Below are positions 54,361 through 63,266 of a stretch of DNA of 64,000 nt, in pieces (the first letter of the stretch is position 1; the number at the start of each line of letters is the position of its first letter). A model generated the notes under the pieces. That model had not been told where the DNA came from, made no database searches, and worked only from the letters and a program-made list of their open reading frames with translations. Position numbers and translations under genes: made by a program. Source of the DNA: Demequina salsinemoris. Its GTDB lineage: Bacteria > Actinomycetota > Actinomycetes > Actinomycetales > Demequinaceae. Where the stretch lies: assembly GCF_000974805.1 (NCBI RefSeq), contig NZ_BBQZ01000004.1, forward strand, positions 62,001-126,000. Direction: 5' to 3'.

Positions 54361-55509
54361 CTACGAACCGCGGGTGAGGAGCACCGCCGTCTCCGCATGT
54401 GTCGTGTGCGGGAACATGTCCATCACGCGGATCTCCACGGGCCGCAGGCGCGGCATCGCGGCCAGGTCGCGCGCGAGCGATCCGGGGTGGCAGCTCGAGT
54501 ACACGACGGTGCGCGCGTCGGAGCGGTCGAGCCACGCCGCGAGCGCGGGCCCGATACCGCGGCGGGGCGGGTTGACGACGACGAGCTCGGGCGCGCGCTG
54601 CGCGGCGAGCGCGAAGCTCGTCGCGTCGGCGGCCAGGAAACGTGCCTCGGCGGCCCCCGGCACGCCAGCGGCCGCGAGCTCGTCGCGGGTGAGGGACGCG
54701 GACGCGATCGCCTGCTCCGACACCTCGACGCCGAGCACGTCGCGCCCGGGTGCGAGCGCCTGGAGAGCGAAGCCCCCGACGCCGCAGTACAGGTCCCACA
54801 CGTCGACGGGCGAGGCCTCGTCGATCCAGCCGCGCGCCTGCCTGTACAGCTCGAGCGCCACCCCGGTGTTGGTCTGGAAGAAGCTCTGCGGACGCAGGTG
54901 CAGCGTCAGGTCGTCCAGGCGCATCGGCAGCGACTCCTGCTCGGTCAGCAGGATCTCCCTCTCGCCCTCCACGACGGCCTTGTGCTCGGGCAGGACGTTG
55001 AGGGAGGCGACCGCGAGCGTCGGGAGCTGCTCGCGGAGCCACGGCAGGTGCTTGCGAAGCCGCGCGAGCGCCTCGGTGGACCGCATGACGAAGCGGACCA
55101 TGAGCTCGCCGTCGGGCGAGACGGTGAGGATGACGTTCTTGAGCTCGCCGCGCCGCGTCGCGAGGTCGTAGGGCTCGAGAGCGGCCCTCGTCACGAACGC
55201 GGCCACTGGCGCGAAGGCCGACGCGAGCTCCTCGGGGTACAGGCCGCAGCCCTGGAGGTCGACTCCCGATCCCGCCGCGTCCAGGATGCCGAGGGTGGGT
55301 GCGGCGGTCGTGCCTCCGACGACCATCTTGGCCTTGGTCCGGAACCCCGCCTCGGGGCTCGCGACCGGCGGCAGCCAGCGCGCGCCGTCGGCCGTGACGC
55401 CCAAGGCGCGGCGCACCGCATCGTCCTTGTCGACGAGCTGACGGGCGTATGGGGTCTCGAGCAGCGCGCACGAGCGGCACACGCCCGCATCGAAGTAGTC
55501 GCACTGCAC
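54361..55509 (-). CDS. rlmC: 23S rRNA (uracil-C5)-methyltransferase RlmC-like
   Basis: About 382 residues, TrmA/RlmC family. Four N-terminal cysteines resemble an [4Fe-4S] site ([12 protein letters not shown] and a later Cys in QGCGL). The SAM motif is [15 protein letters not shown], and the catalytic end is [10 protein letters not shown] with [13 protein letters not shown] carrying the nucleophilic Cys. The start GTG at 55509 ([11 protein letters not shown]) matches RlmC N-termini, supporting m5U747 specificity over RlmD. It lies 10 bp after the AI-2E gene, probably one operon. Confidence 0.9.
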   Translation of the reverse strand: MQCDYFDAGVCRSCALLETPYARQLVDKDDAVRRALGVTADGARWLPPVASPEAGFRTKAKMVVGGTTAAPTLGILDAAGSGVDLQGCGLYPEELASAFAPVAAFVTRAALEPYDLATRRGELKNVILTVSPDGELMVRFVMRSTEALARLRKHLPWLREQLPTLAVASLNVLPEHKAVVEGEREILLTEQESLPMRLDDLTLHLRPQSFFQTNTGVALELYRQARGWIDEASPVDVWDLYCGVGGFALQALAPGRDVLGVEVSEQAIASASLTRDELAAAGVPGAAEARFLAADATSFALAAQRAPELVVVNPPRRGIGPALAAWLDRSDARTVVYSSCHPGSLARDLAAMPRLRPVEIRVMDMFPHTTHAETAVLLTRGS

Positions 55510-55519
55510 GCCAGCGAGT

Positions 55520-56905
55520 CTAGGCGCGCTTGTCGGTCCCCTCAGCGTCGGACGCGTCAGCGTCCGTGCCTGCCGCGTCGGCGCCAGCGGCATGCATGCC
55601 TTCCGCGTCCGCCGGCCGGTGGATCGGGATCTGGTCCTCGGTGGGAGGCGCGAGGTCCTCGCGCAGGACGCCGTCGCCCTCATCCTCGTCGTGACGGTTC
55701 CGCACGCGGATCTGCCCGGTGTGGACGACGCGCTGGATCGCCTCGACCGACTTGTGCGCCAGCTCGGGAATCTGATCGGACAGCGGTGGAGGCTCGGGCG
55801 CGGGGCGGAACTCCTTGTGCAGGCCGCGCGCGAAGGCCGTGATGAAGGCGACGATCGGCACCGCGATGATCGCGCCGACGAGCCCCAGCAGCAGCGTGCC
55901 GAACGACACGGTGAGCAGGATCACGAGCGGGTGCAGCGAGGAGACCTTGCCGAAGAGCAGCGGGTACAGCACGTTGCCCTCGATCTGCTGCACGAGCAGC
56001 ACGACGACGAGCATCGCGACGGCCGTGTTGAGGCCGCCGTCGACGAGCGCGACGAGCACGGCGATGAAGCCGGACAGCGTCGCGCCGAGCATCGGGATGA
56101 AGGAGAACAGGAACACGAGGATCGCGATGGGGAACGCGAGCGGCACGCCCAAGAAGTACGCGCCCGCGCCGATACCGACCGCGTCGACGAAGGCGACGAA
56201 CACCGTGGTCTGTGTATAGCGGCGCAACGTGTGCCACGCGTTGTGCCCCGCGCGGTCGATCTGGGAGGAGGTCGAGTCGGGCATCATGCCGATCGCCCAG
56301 CCCCACATGACCGCGCCGTCACGAAGGAAGAAGAACAGCGTGAGCAGGGCGATCACCGAACCGGCCGCGAGGCCGCCGATCGTGCCGGTGAAGGACAGCG
56401 CACCCGAGGCGATGCCTGCCCAGTTGCCCTGCAGGAGCGTGACCAGGCTGTCCTGGAACTCCTTGAGCTGGTCCGCGCCCACGTGAAGCGGTCCGTCGGA
56501 GAGCCACACGATGAGCTCGTTGAAGCCCTCGACCGCCGCGACGCTGAGGCTGTCGAAACCCGCGACGATCTCCGCGCCGGCGACGGTCATGAGTCCGATC
56601 ACGACGAGGATGAGAAGCACGATGGCGAGTGCGGCGCCGATGCCACGGTGGATGCGCCAGCGAGCGAGCCAGTCGACGAACAGGCCCAGCGGGGCGGCAA
56701 TGAACAGGGCGATGATGACCGGGACCACGATCGTCGAGACGGTTGTGAACAGCGATCCGAGGGCGAAGAGCAGGATGCACAGCACGATGAGCCGCCAGCC
56801 CCACGCAGCGGTGACGCGCAGCCACAGCGGGACCATGTCGGCCTCGCGGCGCCTGTGCGCGGCCGAGGCCCCGGGGTCGGTCCCAGACGGCTGGTCATCG
56901 GTCAT
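55520..56905 (-). CDS. AI-2E family transporter
   Basis: A 461-residue membrane protein with about eight helices of the AI-2E/PerM (YhhT/TqsA) family: [34 protein letters not shown] and [30 protein letters not shown] ~110-residue hydrophilic acidic tail (from about residue 350) is longer than usual. The name suggests autoinducer-2 export, but most members have other or unknown substrates, including Na+/H+ antiport. The rlmC-like gene follows. Confidence 0.92.
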   Translation of the reverse strand: MTDDQPSGTDPGASAAHRRREADMVPLWLRVTAAWGWRLIVLCILLFALGSLFTTVSTIVVPVIIALFIAAPLGLFVDWLARWRIHRGIGAALAIVLLILVVIGLMTVAGAEIVAGFDSLSVAAVEGFNELIVWLSDGPLHVGADQLKEFQDSLVTLLQGNWAGIASGALSFTGTIGGLAAGSVIALLTLFFFLRDGAVMWGWAIGMMPDSTSSQIDRAGHNAWHTLRRYTQTTVFVAFVDAVGIGAGAYFLGVPLAFPIAILVFLFSFIPMLGATLSGFIAVLVALVDGGLNTAVAMLVVVLLVQQIEGNVLYPLLFGKVSSLHPLVILLTVSFGTLLLGLVGAIIAVPIVAFITAFARGLHKEFRPAPEPPPLSDQIPELAHKSVEAIQRVVHTGQIRVRNRHDEDEGDGVLREDLAPPTEDQIPIHRPADAEGMHAAGADAAGTDADASDAEGTDKRA

Positions 56906-57040
56906 AGGCTGAGACTATCGGCGCGGTCCGACACGGTCACGGCGGCGCGCACACCCCAGGGAACAGTCATCTCCTGGGATCAGGCACATCCACGGAACAG
57001 ACACCCCCCGGGCATTGTTGTGCCGGTGGGAAGGAGCATC

Positions 57041-57685
57041 ATGTTCGGACTCGACAAGACCACGATGATCACCGCGGACCAGGCGCTGCCCGGTCGCGAC
57101 ACGGAGCTGGAGGTCGCGCCGACGCACGTCGTGCTCGGCACTGCGCTCAAGGGGCCCTGGCCCGAGGGGATGAAGGTCCTCTACGTGGGCATGGGCTGCT
57201 TCTGGGGCTCGGAGCGGATCTTCTGGCAGCTCGACGGCGTCCACGCGACCGCGGTCGGCTACATGGGCGGCTGGACTAGGAACCCGACCTACGAGGAGAC
57301 CTGTACCGCGAAGACCGGCCACTTCGAGGCCGTGCAGGTGGTCTACGACCCCGCTGCCGTGTCGCTCGACACGCTGCTCGCCGCGTTCTGGGAGAACCAC
57401 GACCCCACGACCCCGAACCGTCAGGGCGGCGACATCGGCACGCAGTACCGGTCCGCGATCCTCGCGACCGAGCCGGAACAGCTCGAGGCCGCCCTCGCCT
57501 CGCGGGACCGCTACCAGGCGCGCCTGACCGAGCAGGGCTACGGCCCGATCTCGACGCAGATCGGGATGGCGGCCGAGGCCGGCGACGGCGTCTTCTACTA
57601 CGCCGAGGACTACCACCAGGGCTACCTGCACAAGAACCCCGGCGGCTACTGCAACCACGGGTTCTGCCAGGTCTCCTTCGCCTGA
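57041..57685 (+). CDS. msrA: Peptide-methionine (S)-S-oxide reductase
   Basis: A 214-residue repair enzyme reducing methionine-S-sulfoxide. The catalytic Cys is in [13 protein letters not shown] (about residue 51), with [27 protein letters not shown] and [18 protein letters not shown] carrying the resolving Cys residues. An AAGGAG site precedes the ATG at 57041. It is monocistronic; a long inverted-repeat element follows. Confidence 0.96.
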   Translation: MFGLDKTTMITADQALPGRDTELEVAPTHVVLGTALKGPWPEGMKVLYVGMGCFWGSERIFWQLDGVHATAVGYMGGWTRNPTYEETCTAKTGHFEAVQVVYDPAAVSLDTLLAAFWENHDPTTPNRQGGDIGTQYRSAILATEPEQLEAALASRDRYQARLTEQGYGPISTQIGMAAEAGDGVFYYAEDYHQGYLHKNPGGYCNHGFCQVSFA

Positions 57686-57722
57686 GGCGACCCCAGCATC
57701 GTCCCGTTCCCGTCCTCCCGCT

Positions 57723-57817
57723 GACAGTTTGAACCAATCTCAGATCGACACGCCGTCGATTCGTGCCTAGGCCCGATACTCACCGGGGTGTCGAGTTGCT
57801 GATTGGTTCGAACTGTC
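57723..57817. repeat. 95-bp inverted-repeat element (MITE-like or structured RNA)
   Basis: The 395-bp gap 57686-58080 has no CDS. Outer arms GACAGTTTGAACCAATC (57723-57739) and GATTGGTTCGAACTGTC (57801-57817) match at 16 of 17 positions. Inner arms TCGACACGCC (57745-57754) and GGGGTGTCGA (57785-57794) match at 9 of 10. The local sequence is less GC-rich than its surroundings. Three GACGATGC motifs follow at 57937-57995. Confidence 0.65.
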
Positions 57818-58004
57818 GGCTTGGCATGCACTGCGCACGGATCCGAACCCGACACCCCGGCTACACGCTGCTGAGGAGGCCGACACGCTGGCGCGCCGCG
57901 TGGGAATCCGTGCGGAGCGCGTGGATCGGGACGCAGACGATGCGGCGGCCGGGTCCACGCCTACAGGGACGATGCGGCGGCCAGGGACGATGCTGAGGCT
58001 GACT

Positions 58005-58046
58005 ACGACGACGGGCCCGCGGCAGATGCCGCGGGCCCGTCGTCGT
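58005..58046 (-). terminator. 19-bp perfect hairpin terminator
   Basis: ACGACGACGGGCCCGCGGC (58005-58023) pairs perfectly with GCCGCGGGCCCGTCGTCGT (58028-58046) around AGAT. It lies about 35 bp beyond the stop of the Bax-inhibitor-1 gene on the minus strand. Confidence 0.85.
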
Positions 58047-58080
58047 CAGTGGACGCTCGCCGGTCGAGCCGGCGGTGGCG

Positions 58081-58893
58081 TCAGCGCTGGTTGAAGATCG
58101 CGATGATGCGCAGGATCTCGGTGTACAGCCACACGAGGGTGACGAGGAGGCCGAACGCCCCCTTCCACTCCATGTGAGTCGGGGCGCCGGCCTTGACGCC
58201 GCGCTCGATGAAGTCGAAGTCCGCGATGAGCGACATGCAGGCGAGCAGCACCGCGACGGCGCCGATGATGACGCCGAGCGGGAGACCGAGGATCTCGACA
58301 TCGCTGCGCATGCCCCACGCGCCACCTGACGAGCCGAAGATCATGTACCCGAGGTTCACGAGCGAGAACACCAGGTACGAGACCATTCCGATCATCATGA
58401 TCTTCTGGAACTTGGGCGTGTAGCGCACCTTGCCCGAGCGGTACAGCGCGAGCGTCACGCCGAGCGTGATGCCCGTCGCGAGGAGCGCCTGCAGGCCTGC
58501 ACCGGGGACGTTGAAATAGACCTCGATGAAGTGGGTGAACGCACCGAGGAAGGCACCCTCGAGCACCGCGTAGATCAGCGTCAGCGGCGCGGAGCCCTTG
58601 GACTTGAAGGCCGCGATCATCGCGACCACGAAGCCACCGATCGCGGCGCCCATCATGGGCAGGTACATCGTCTCGATCGGCGCGAGGTACGTCGCGGCGG
58701 CGGCGAGACCCAGGACGATCAGCGACCCGAAGGTCTTGGTGATGGTGCCCTCGTACGACATCCGGCCGATCGCGGCGGGCTGCGCGGCGGGCAGGTCGAA
58801 GGTCGCCTGAAGCTGCTCTGCCTCGGCGGCGCCCTGGCGCTGGAGCGCCTCGGGCGTGAAGTCCTTGGACTGGGTGAAGAAGGGATTGGCCAC
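58081..58893 (-). CDS. Bax inhibitor-1/YccA family protein
   Basis: A 270-residue seven-helix membrane protein of the TMBIM/YccA-like actinobacterial group: a ~60-residue cytoplasmic N-terminus, then helices from about residue 52. LYRSGKVRYTPKFQKIMMIGMVSYL and the C-terminal HMEWKGAFGLLVTLVWLYTEILRII are family hallmarks. Relatives act as pH-gated calcium leak channels; the physiological role here is unknown. Confidence 0.94.
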   Translation of the reverse strand: MANPFFTQSKDFTPEALQRQGAAEAEQLQATFDLPAAQPAAIGRMSYEGTITKTFGSLIVLGLAAAATYLAPIETMYLPMMGAAIGGFVVAMIAAFKSKGSAPLTLIYAVLEGAFLGAFTHFIEVYFNVPGAGLQALLATGITLGVTLALYRSGKVRYTPKFQKIMMIGMVSYLVFSLVNLGYMIFGSSGGAWGMRSDVEILGLPLGVIIGAVAVLLACMSLIADFDFIERGVKAGAPTHMEWKGAFGLLVTLVWLYTEILRIIAIFNQR

Positions 58894-59059
58894 GGGGAAC
58901 CTCCTGGCTCAGTCGGTGTGCAGCACGAGTCTAGGCGGCGGATCGCCCCTGATGCACTCGTCCGTGAGAACGATTCGCCCGGGCGGTCCGCTCCGCACGG
59001 GCTCGGCGGCGGGCCCCTCACCGCCCCCGCGCGCCGACACGCACCGGCCCGAATCCCAC

Positions 59060-59208
59060 ACGATCCTTCGCGAAAGCCACACAATCAAATCTTTGTTTCT
59101 CTTGCTTTGTGCCCGTTTTCATGTTTCCATGATCACGTCAGAGCAGTTCTCGAACTGCGATTCACAGGCATCAGCCCAGATCACCTGCAGGAGAGGACGA
59201 CGACGTCC
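59060..59208 (+). promoter_or_regulatory. AT-rich promoter region of the fructose PTS operon
   Basis: The 315 bp from 58894 to 59208 have no gene. Bases ~59076-59140 are strikingly AT-rich for this genome and contain the direct repeat CTTTGT (59091-59096 and 59105-59110, 14 bp apart). This is the likely promoter/operator of the fru operon, with autoregulation by the DeoR-family protein encoded next. AGGAGAGGA at 59189-59197 is the ribosome binding site, somewhat far from the ATG. Confidence 0.5.
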
Positions 59209-59970
59209 ATGTACGCAGCGGAGCGCCAGCAGCGCATCCTCGCCGAGGCCCGCCGGGAAGGCAGGGTCGAGGTCTCCGCGCTCTCCGAGCTCCTCGGGGT
59301 GACGTCCGAGACCGTCCGCCGAGACCTCACCGCCCTCGAGACCCGCGGCGCAGTGCGCCGCGTCCACGGCGGCGCGATCCCCGTCGAGCGCCTCGAGCTC
59401 GAGCCCTCCCTCGCGACCCGCACCGCGCGCAACGCCGAGGTCAAGCGACGCGTCGCGGCCCGCGTGCTGGAGGAGCTGCCTCCTGGCGGCACGATCCTCC
59501 TCGACGCCGGCTCCACGACGCAGATCCTCGTCTCGCTCCTGCCGCCCGACGCCGACTTCACCATCATCACGAACTCGATCCCCGCCGCCGCGCTCCTGTC
59601 GACGATGCCTCGCATCACGCTCCTCATCACCGGCGGCCGCGTCCGCGGGGTCACCGGCGCCGCCGTCGGCCCCTGGACCACCGACGCGCTCGGTGGGCTC
59701 GTCGTCGATGTCGCCGTGCTCGGCACCAACGGACTGTCGGTCGCGCGCGGGCTCACCACGCCCGACCAGGTGGAGGCGAAGGCCAAGCGGGGCATGGTCG
59801 AGGCCGCGCGCCGCGTGATCGTCGCGACGGACTCCTCGAAGGCGGGCGACGACCATCTCCACCGCTTCGCGTCGCTCGACGAGGTGGACCTCATCGTGAC
59901 CGACGACGCCCTTCCCGACGAGGTGGCTGCCGAGCTGCGCGCCGCCGGACCCCAGGTGGTGACCGCATGA
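59209..59970 (+). CDS. fruR: DeoR/GlpR family transcriptional regulator (FruR-like)
   Basis: A 253-residue repressor with a DeoR HTH at the N-terminus (residues 1-57; RQQRILAEARREGRVEVSALSELLGVTSETVRRDLTALE). The DeoR sensor domain follows, with DAGSTTQIL, TNSIPAAALL and GTNGLS for sugar-phosphate binding. Position at the head of the fructose PTS operon suggests control by fructose-1-phosphate (inference from family and context). The stop overlaps the fruK start by 4 bp. Confidence 0.93.
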   Translation: MYAAERQQRILAEARREGRVEVSALSELLGVTSETVRRDLTALETRGAVRRVHGGAIPVERLELEPSLATRTARNAEVKRRVAARVLEELPPGGTILLDAGSTTQILVSLLPPDADFTIITNSIPAAALLSTMPRITLLITGGRVRGVTGAAVGPWTTDALGGLVVDVAVLGTNGLSVARGLTTPDQVEAKAKRGMVEAARRVIVATDSSKAGDDHLHRFASLDEVDLIVTDDALPDEVAAELRAAGPQVVTA

Positions 59971-60914
59971 TCGTGACCCTCACCCCGAATCCGAGCGTGG
60001 ACCACGCGCTCGTGATCGGCTCCCTCGAGCGCGGCGACGTGCTGCGCGCCTCCGACGCCCGCCTCGACGCGGGCGGCAAGGGCGTCAACGTCTCCCGCGC
60101 CCTCGCGGCCAACGGCGCCGACACGATCGCCGTCGTCCCCGTGGGAGGACACCAGGGCCACCTGCTCGCCGACCTGCTCGGCGAGACCGGCGTGACGCAT
60201 CGTCCCGTTCCGATCTCCGGCGCGATCCGCATGAACGTGTCCGTCCTCGAGCCCGACGGGACCACGACCAAGCTCAACGAGCCCGGCCCGGTCCTCAGCC
60301 CCGCGGAGACCGACGCGATGGTGTCCGAGACGCTCGAGGCCGCCGCCGGCGCCGCGTGGCTCGCCGTGTGCGGCAGCCTCCCCCCTGGCGTCGGCACCGA
60401 CGTGTACGCGCGGCTCCGCGAGGGCGCGAAGGCGCGCGGCGTGCGTTTCGTCGTCGACTCGTCCGGCGCCCCGTTCGTGGCCGCGGTCGCGACCACGCCT
60501 GATCTCATCAAGCCCAACCACGAGGAGCTCGCCGAGCTAGTCGGGCACCCGCTGCCCACCCTTCGCGACGTCCGCGACGCCGCGAAGGACCTCGTATCCG
60601 AGGGGATCGCGACGGTCGCCGTGAGCCTGGGAGGCGATGGTGCGCTCCTGGTCACGGACGACGAGGTGGCGCACGCGAGCGCGACCGTCACCACCCCTCT
60701 CTCGACTGTAGGAGCCGGCGACTGCATGCTCGCCGGCCTCCTCCATGGCCTCGCCTCCGGACTGTCCGGCGCCGAGGCGCTCATCGGTGCCGTCGCCTGG
60801 GGCTCCGCCGCGGTGGCCCTTCCCGGCACCTCGGTCCCCACCCCGGACGACGTCCGGCGCATCACCCCCGTCCTCTCCACAGAAATCCCGCTCAGCATGG
60901 TGCTGAGCGCTTGA
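59967..60914 (+). CDS. fruK: 1-phosphofructokinase
   Basis: A 315-residue PfkB-family kinase converting fructose-1-phosphate, the PTS product, to fructose-1,6-bisphosphate. It shows TLTPNPSVDHALVI, DAGGKGVNVSRALAANG, IKPNHEELAELVG and the anion-hole motif STVGAGDCMLAGLL with the catalytic Asp. The gene overlaps fruR by 4 bp and lies 22 bp before fruA. Confidence 0.95.
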   Translation: MIVTLTPNPSVDHALVIGSLERGDVLRASDARLDAGGKGVNVSRALAANGADTIAVVPVGGHQGHLLADLLGETGVTHRPVPISGAIRMNVSVLEPDGTTTKLNEPGPVLSPAETDAMVSETLEAAAGAAWLAVCGSLPPGVGTDVYARLREGAKARGVRFVVDSSGAPFVAAVATTPDLIKPNHEELAELVGHPLPTLRDVRDAAKDLVSEGIATVAVSLGGDGALLVTDDEVAHASATVTTPLSTVGAGDCMLAGLLHGLASGLSGAEALIGAVAWGSAAVALPGTSVPTPDDVRRITPVLSTEIPLSMVLSA

Positions 60915-60936
60915 CGACCCCCTGAAGGGAGCCATC

Positions 60937-62970
60937 ATGTCTCTGATCACCGTCGATCAGGTCCTGCTCGACCTCGAGGCACCGGACCGCGCCGCAGCGA
61001 CGCGCGCGCTCGCCCAGACGCTCGCGGATGCAGGCCGCTGCACCGATATCGACGTCTTCCTCGCCGACGTCACGAAGCGCGAGGAGACGATGCCGACCGG
61101 GCTTCCCGGCGGCATCGCGATCCCCCACGCGCGCTCGGCCGGCATCGCCGAGCCGTCGCTCGCGTTCGGACGCGTCGACGGCCTCGACTGGGGTGCACCG
61201 GACGGACCCGCGAAGCTCGTGTTCCTCATCGCGGCGCCCGAGGGCGGCTCCGACGCGCACATGCAGGTGCTGCCCGCGCTCGCTCGCGCGCTCATGAAGA
61301 GCGAGTTCACGGAGGGCCTCGCGGCCGCGACGACCGAGGCTGAGGTCGTCGCGCTCGTGGAGGCGGAGATCGGCGACGTCGTCCCGGCCGCCGACTCCGC
61401 CCCCGAGGCCGCCGCCGAGCCTGCGCCCGAGGCGGCCAAGGGCCTCACCCTGGTCGGCGTGACGTCGTGCCCCACCGGCATCGCGCACACCTACATGGCC
61501 GCCGAGGCGCTCGAGCGCGCGGCCGCCGAGGCGGGTCACACCATCACGGTCGAGACTCAGGGCTCTGTCGGCTCCAAGACGATCCCCGCCGACGTCATCG
61601 CGTCCGCGGACGCCGTGATCTTCGCGCACGACGTGGAGGTCAAGGGCCGCGAGCGCTTCGCGGGCAAGCCCACGGTGGACGTCGGCGTGAAGAAGGCGAT
61701 CTCCGACGGGCCGCTGCTCGTCGAGCAGGCCGTCGCGATGGCCGCCGACTGGGCCGCCGACCCGAGCAAGGCCGCGGCCGCTGCGTCCGCCACCGGCGCA
61801 TCGTCCGGCGGCCTGACCTCCAAGGTCGAGGACGACGCCCACTGGGGCGTCAAGCTGCGCCAGTGGCTGATGACCGGCGTGAGTTACATGATCCCGTTCG
61901 TCGCCGCGGGCGGAATCCTCATCGCGATCGCGTTCATGCTGTCCCAGATCTCGCTGGGCGACAACGGCCCGATCGAGATCACGAACTACAGCCTCACCGC
62001 CGACGGCGACTACAACATCGCCCAGAACTTCGACGTGCTGTCCCTCACCTCGTGGGCCGCTCTCTTCTTCGTCATCGGAGGCGCCGCGTTCGGGTTCCTC
62101 GTGCCGATCCTGTCGGGCTTCATCGCCTTCGCGATCGCCGACCGACCCGGCCTGGTGCCCGGCATCGTCGGCGGCGCGATCGCCTCGACGATGGGCGCCG
62201 GCTTCCTCGGCGGCATCGTGACCGGTCTGCTCGGCGGCTTCATCGCGAAGTGGATCGCGTCGTGGAAGGTGCACGCGGGCGTCCGTGGCGTCATGCCCGT
62301 CGTCGTGATCCCGCTGCTGTCGACGCTGATCACCGCGGGCCTGTTCATCACGCTGCTCGGCAACCCGATCGCATCCCTGACCGACGGCCTCAACAACTGG
62401 CTCACGACCCTGTCGGGCGGATCCGCATTCGTGCTCGGCCTCGTGCTCGGCGCGATGATGGGCTTCGACCTCGGCGGCCCCGTGAACAAGGTCGCGTACT
62501 TCTTCGCCACGGCGGGCCTGTCCGCCGCGGGCACCGCGGCCGACGCCCCGCAGCTCAAGATCATGGCGGCCGTGATGGCCGCGGGCATGGTCGCCCCGCT
62601 CGCGATGGCCCTCGCCACCGTCATCCGCCCGAAGCTCTTCTCCGAGCCCGAGCGTGAGAACGGCAAGGCGGCCTGGCTGCTCGGCGCCTCGTTCATCTCG
62701 GAGGGCGCGATCCCGTTCGCGGCCGCCGACCCGATCCGCGTCATGGCGTCGTCCGTCGTCGGCTCCGCCCTGACCGGCGGCCTGGTGATGGTCTTCGGCG
62801 CCACGCTCCGCGCCCCGCACGGAGGCATCTGGGTGCTGCCGCTCATCGGCAACTTCCTGTGGTTCCTCCTCGCGCTCGCCGCGGGTGTCGTCGTCACGGC
62901 GCTGCTCGTGGTCCTCCTCAAGTCCCGCGACCGCAGCCTCGCCGAGGTCGACGCGGTGGCCACCGTCTAG
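60937..62970 (+). CDS. fruA: PTS fructose transporter subunit IIABC
   Basis: A 677-residue fusion in the order EIIA (residues 1-150; phospho-His in PTGLPGGIAIPHARS), an Ala/Glu/Pro linker, EIIB (about residues 170-265; phospho-Cys in VGVTSCPTGIAHTYM) and EIIC (about residues 305-665; roughly ten helices, GVSYMIPFVAAGGILIAIAF). It imports fructose as fructose-1-phosphate. There is no fused HPr-like domain, consistent with separate ptsH downstream. Confidence 0.96.
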   Translation: MSLITVDQVLLDLEAPDRAAATRALAQTLADAGRCTDIDVFLADVTKREETMPTGLPGGIAIPHARSAGIAEPSLAFGRVDGLDWGAPDGPAKLVFLIAAPEGGSDAHMQVLPALARALMKSEFTEGLAAATTEAEVVALVEAEIGDVVPAADSAPEAAAEPAPEAAKGLTLVGVTSCPTGIAHTYMAAEALERAAAEAGHTITVETQGSVGSKTIPADVIASADAVIFAHDVEVKGRERFAGKPTVDVGVKKAISDGPLLVEQAVAMAADWAADPSKAAAAASATGASSGGLTSKVEDDAHWGVKLRQWLMTGVSYMIPFVAAGGILIAIAFMLSQISLGDNGPIEITNYSLTADGDYNIAQNFDVLSLTSWAALFFVIGGAAFGFLVPILSGFIAFAIADRPGLVPGIVGGAIASTMGAGFLGGIVTGLLGGFIAKWIASWKVHAGVRGVMPVVVIPLLSTLITAGLFITLLGNPIASLTDGLNNWLTTLSGGSAFVLGLVLGAMMGFDLGGPVNKVAYFFATAGLSAAGTAADAPQLKIMAAVMAAGMVAPLAMALATVIRPKLFSEPERENGKAAWLLGASFISEGAIPFAAADPIRVMASSVVGSALTGGLVMVFGATLRAPHGGIWVLPLIGNFLWFLLALAAGVVVTALLVVLLKSRDRSLAEVDAVATV

Positions 62971-62996
62971 AACACCACCCCCGAAAGGACAGCATC

Positions 62997-63266
62997 ATGC
63001 CTACACGTACCGTGGCGATCGGCTCCTCCGTCGGGCTCCACGCCCGGCCCGCCCAGATCTTCGTGGCGGCAGTCCAGGAGTCCGGCCTCGCCGTGACCAT
63101 CGCCAAGGCAGGCGGCGCCCCCATGGACGCCCGCAGCATCCTCGGCGTCATGGCGCTCGGCGCCAAGAACTCCGACGAGGTCGAGCTCAACGCGGACGGC
63201 GACAACGCCGACGCGGTGCTCGATGGCCTCGTCGAGCTCCTCAAGCGCGACCTGGACGCGGAGTGA
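62997..63266 (+). CDS. ptsH: HPr phosphocarrier protein
   Basis: An 89-residue PTS phosphocarrier. The active His is in SSVGLHARPAQIF (about residue 15). The regulatory Ser region reads MDARSILGVMALGAK, as in Gram-positive HPr, although HPr kinase is generally absent from actinomycetes. It starts at ATG 62997, 26 bp after fruA, and its stop overlaps the ptsI start (GTGA). Confidence 0.96.
   Translation: MPTRTVAIGSSVGLHARPAQIFVAAVQESGLAVTIAKAGGAPMDARSILGVMALGAKNSDEVELNADGDNADAVLDGLVELLKRDLDAE

Noticed and set aside
57801-57826. GGTTCGAAC segment resembling a tRNA T-arm
   Set aside because: It is one arm of the 95-bp inverted repeat. No acceptor or anticodon stem can be formed around it.
60892-62820. 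Minus-strand open frame of 642 codons opposite fruA
   Set aside because: Low-complexity Arg/Asp/Glu/His-rich shadow of fruA; no domain and no ribosome binding site.
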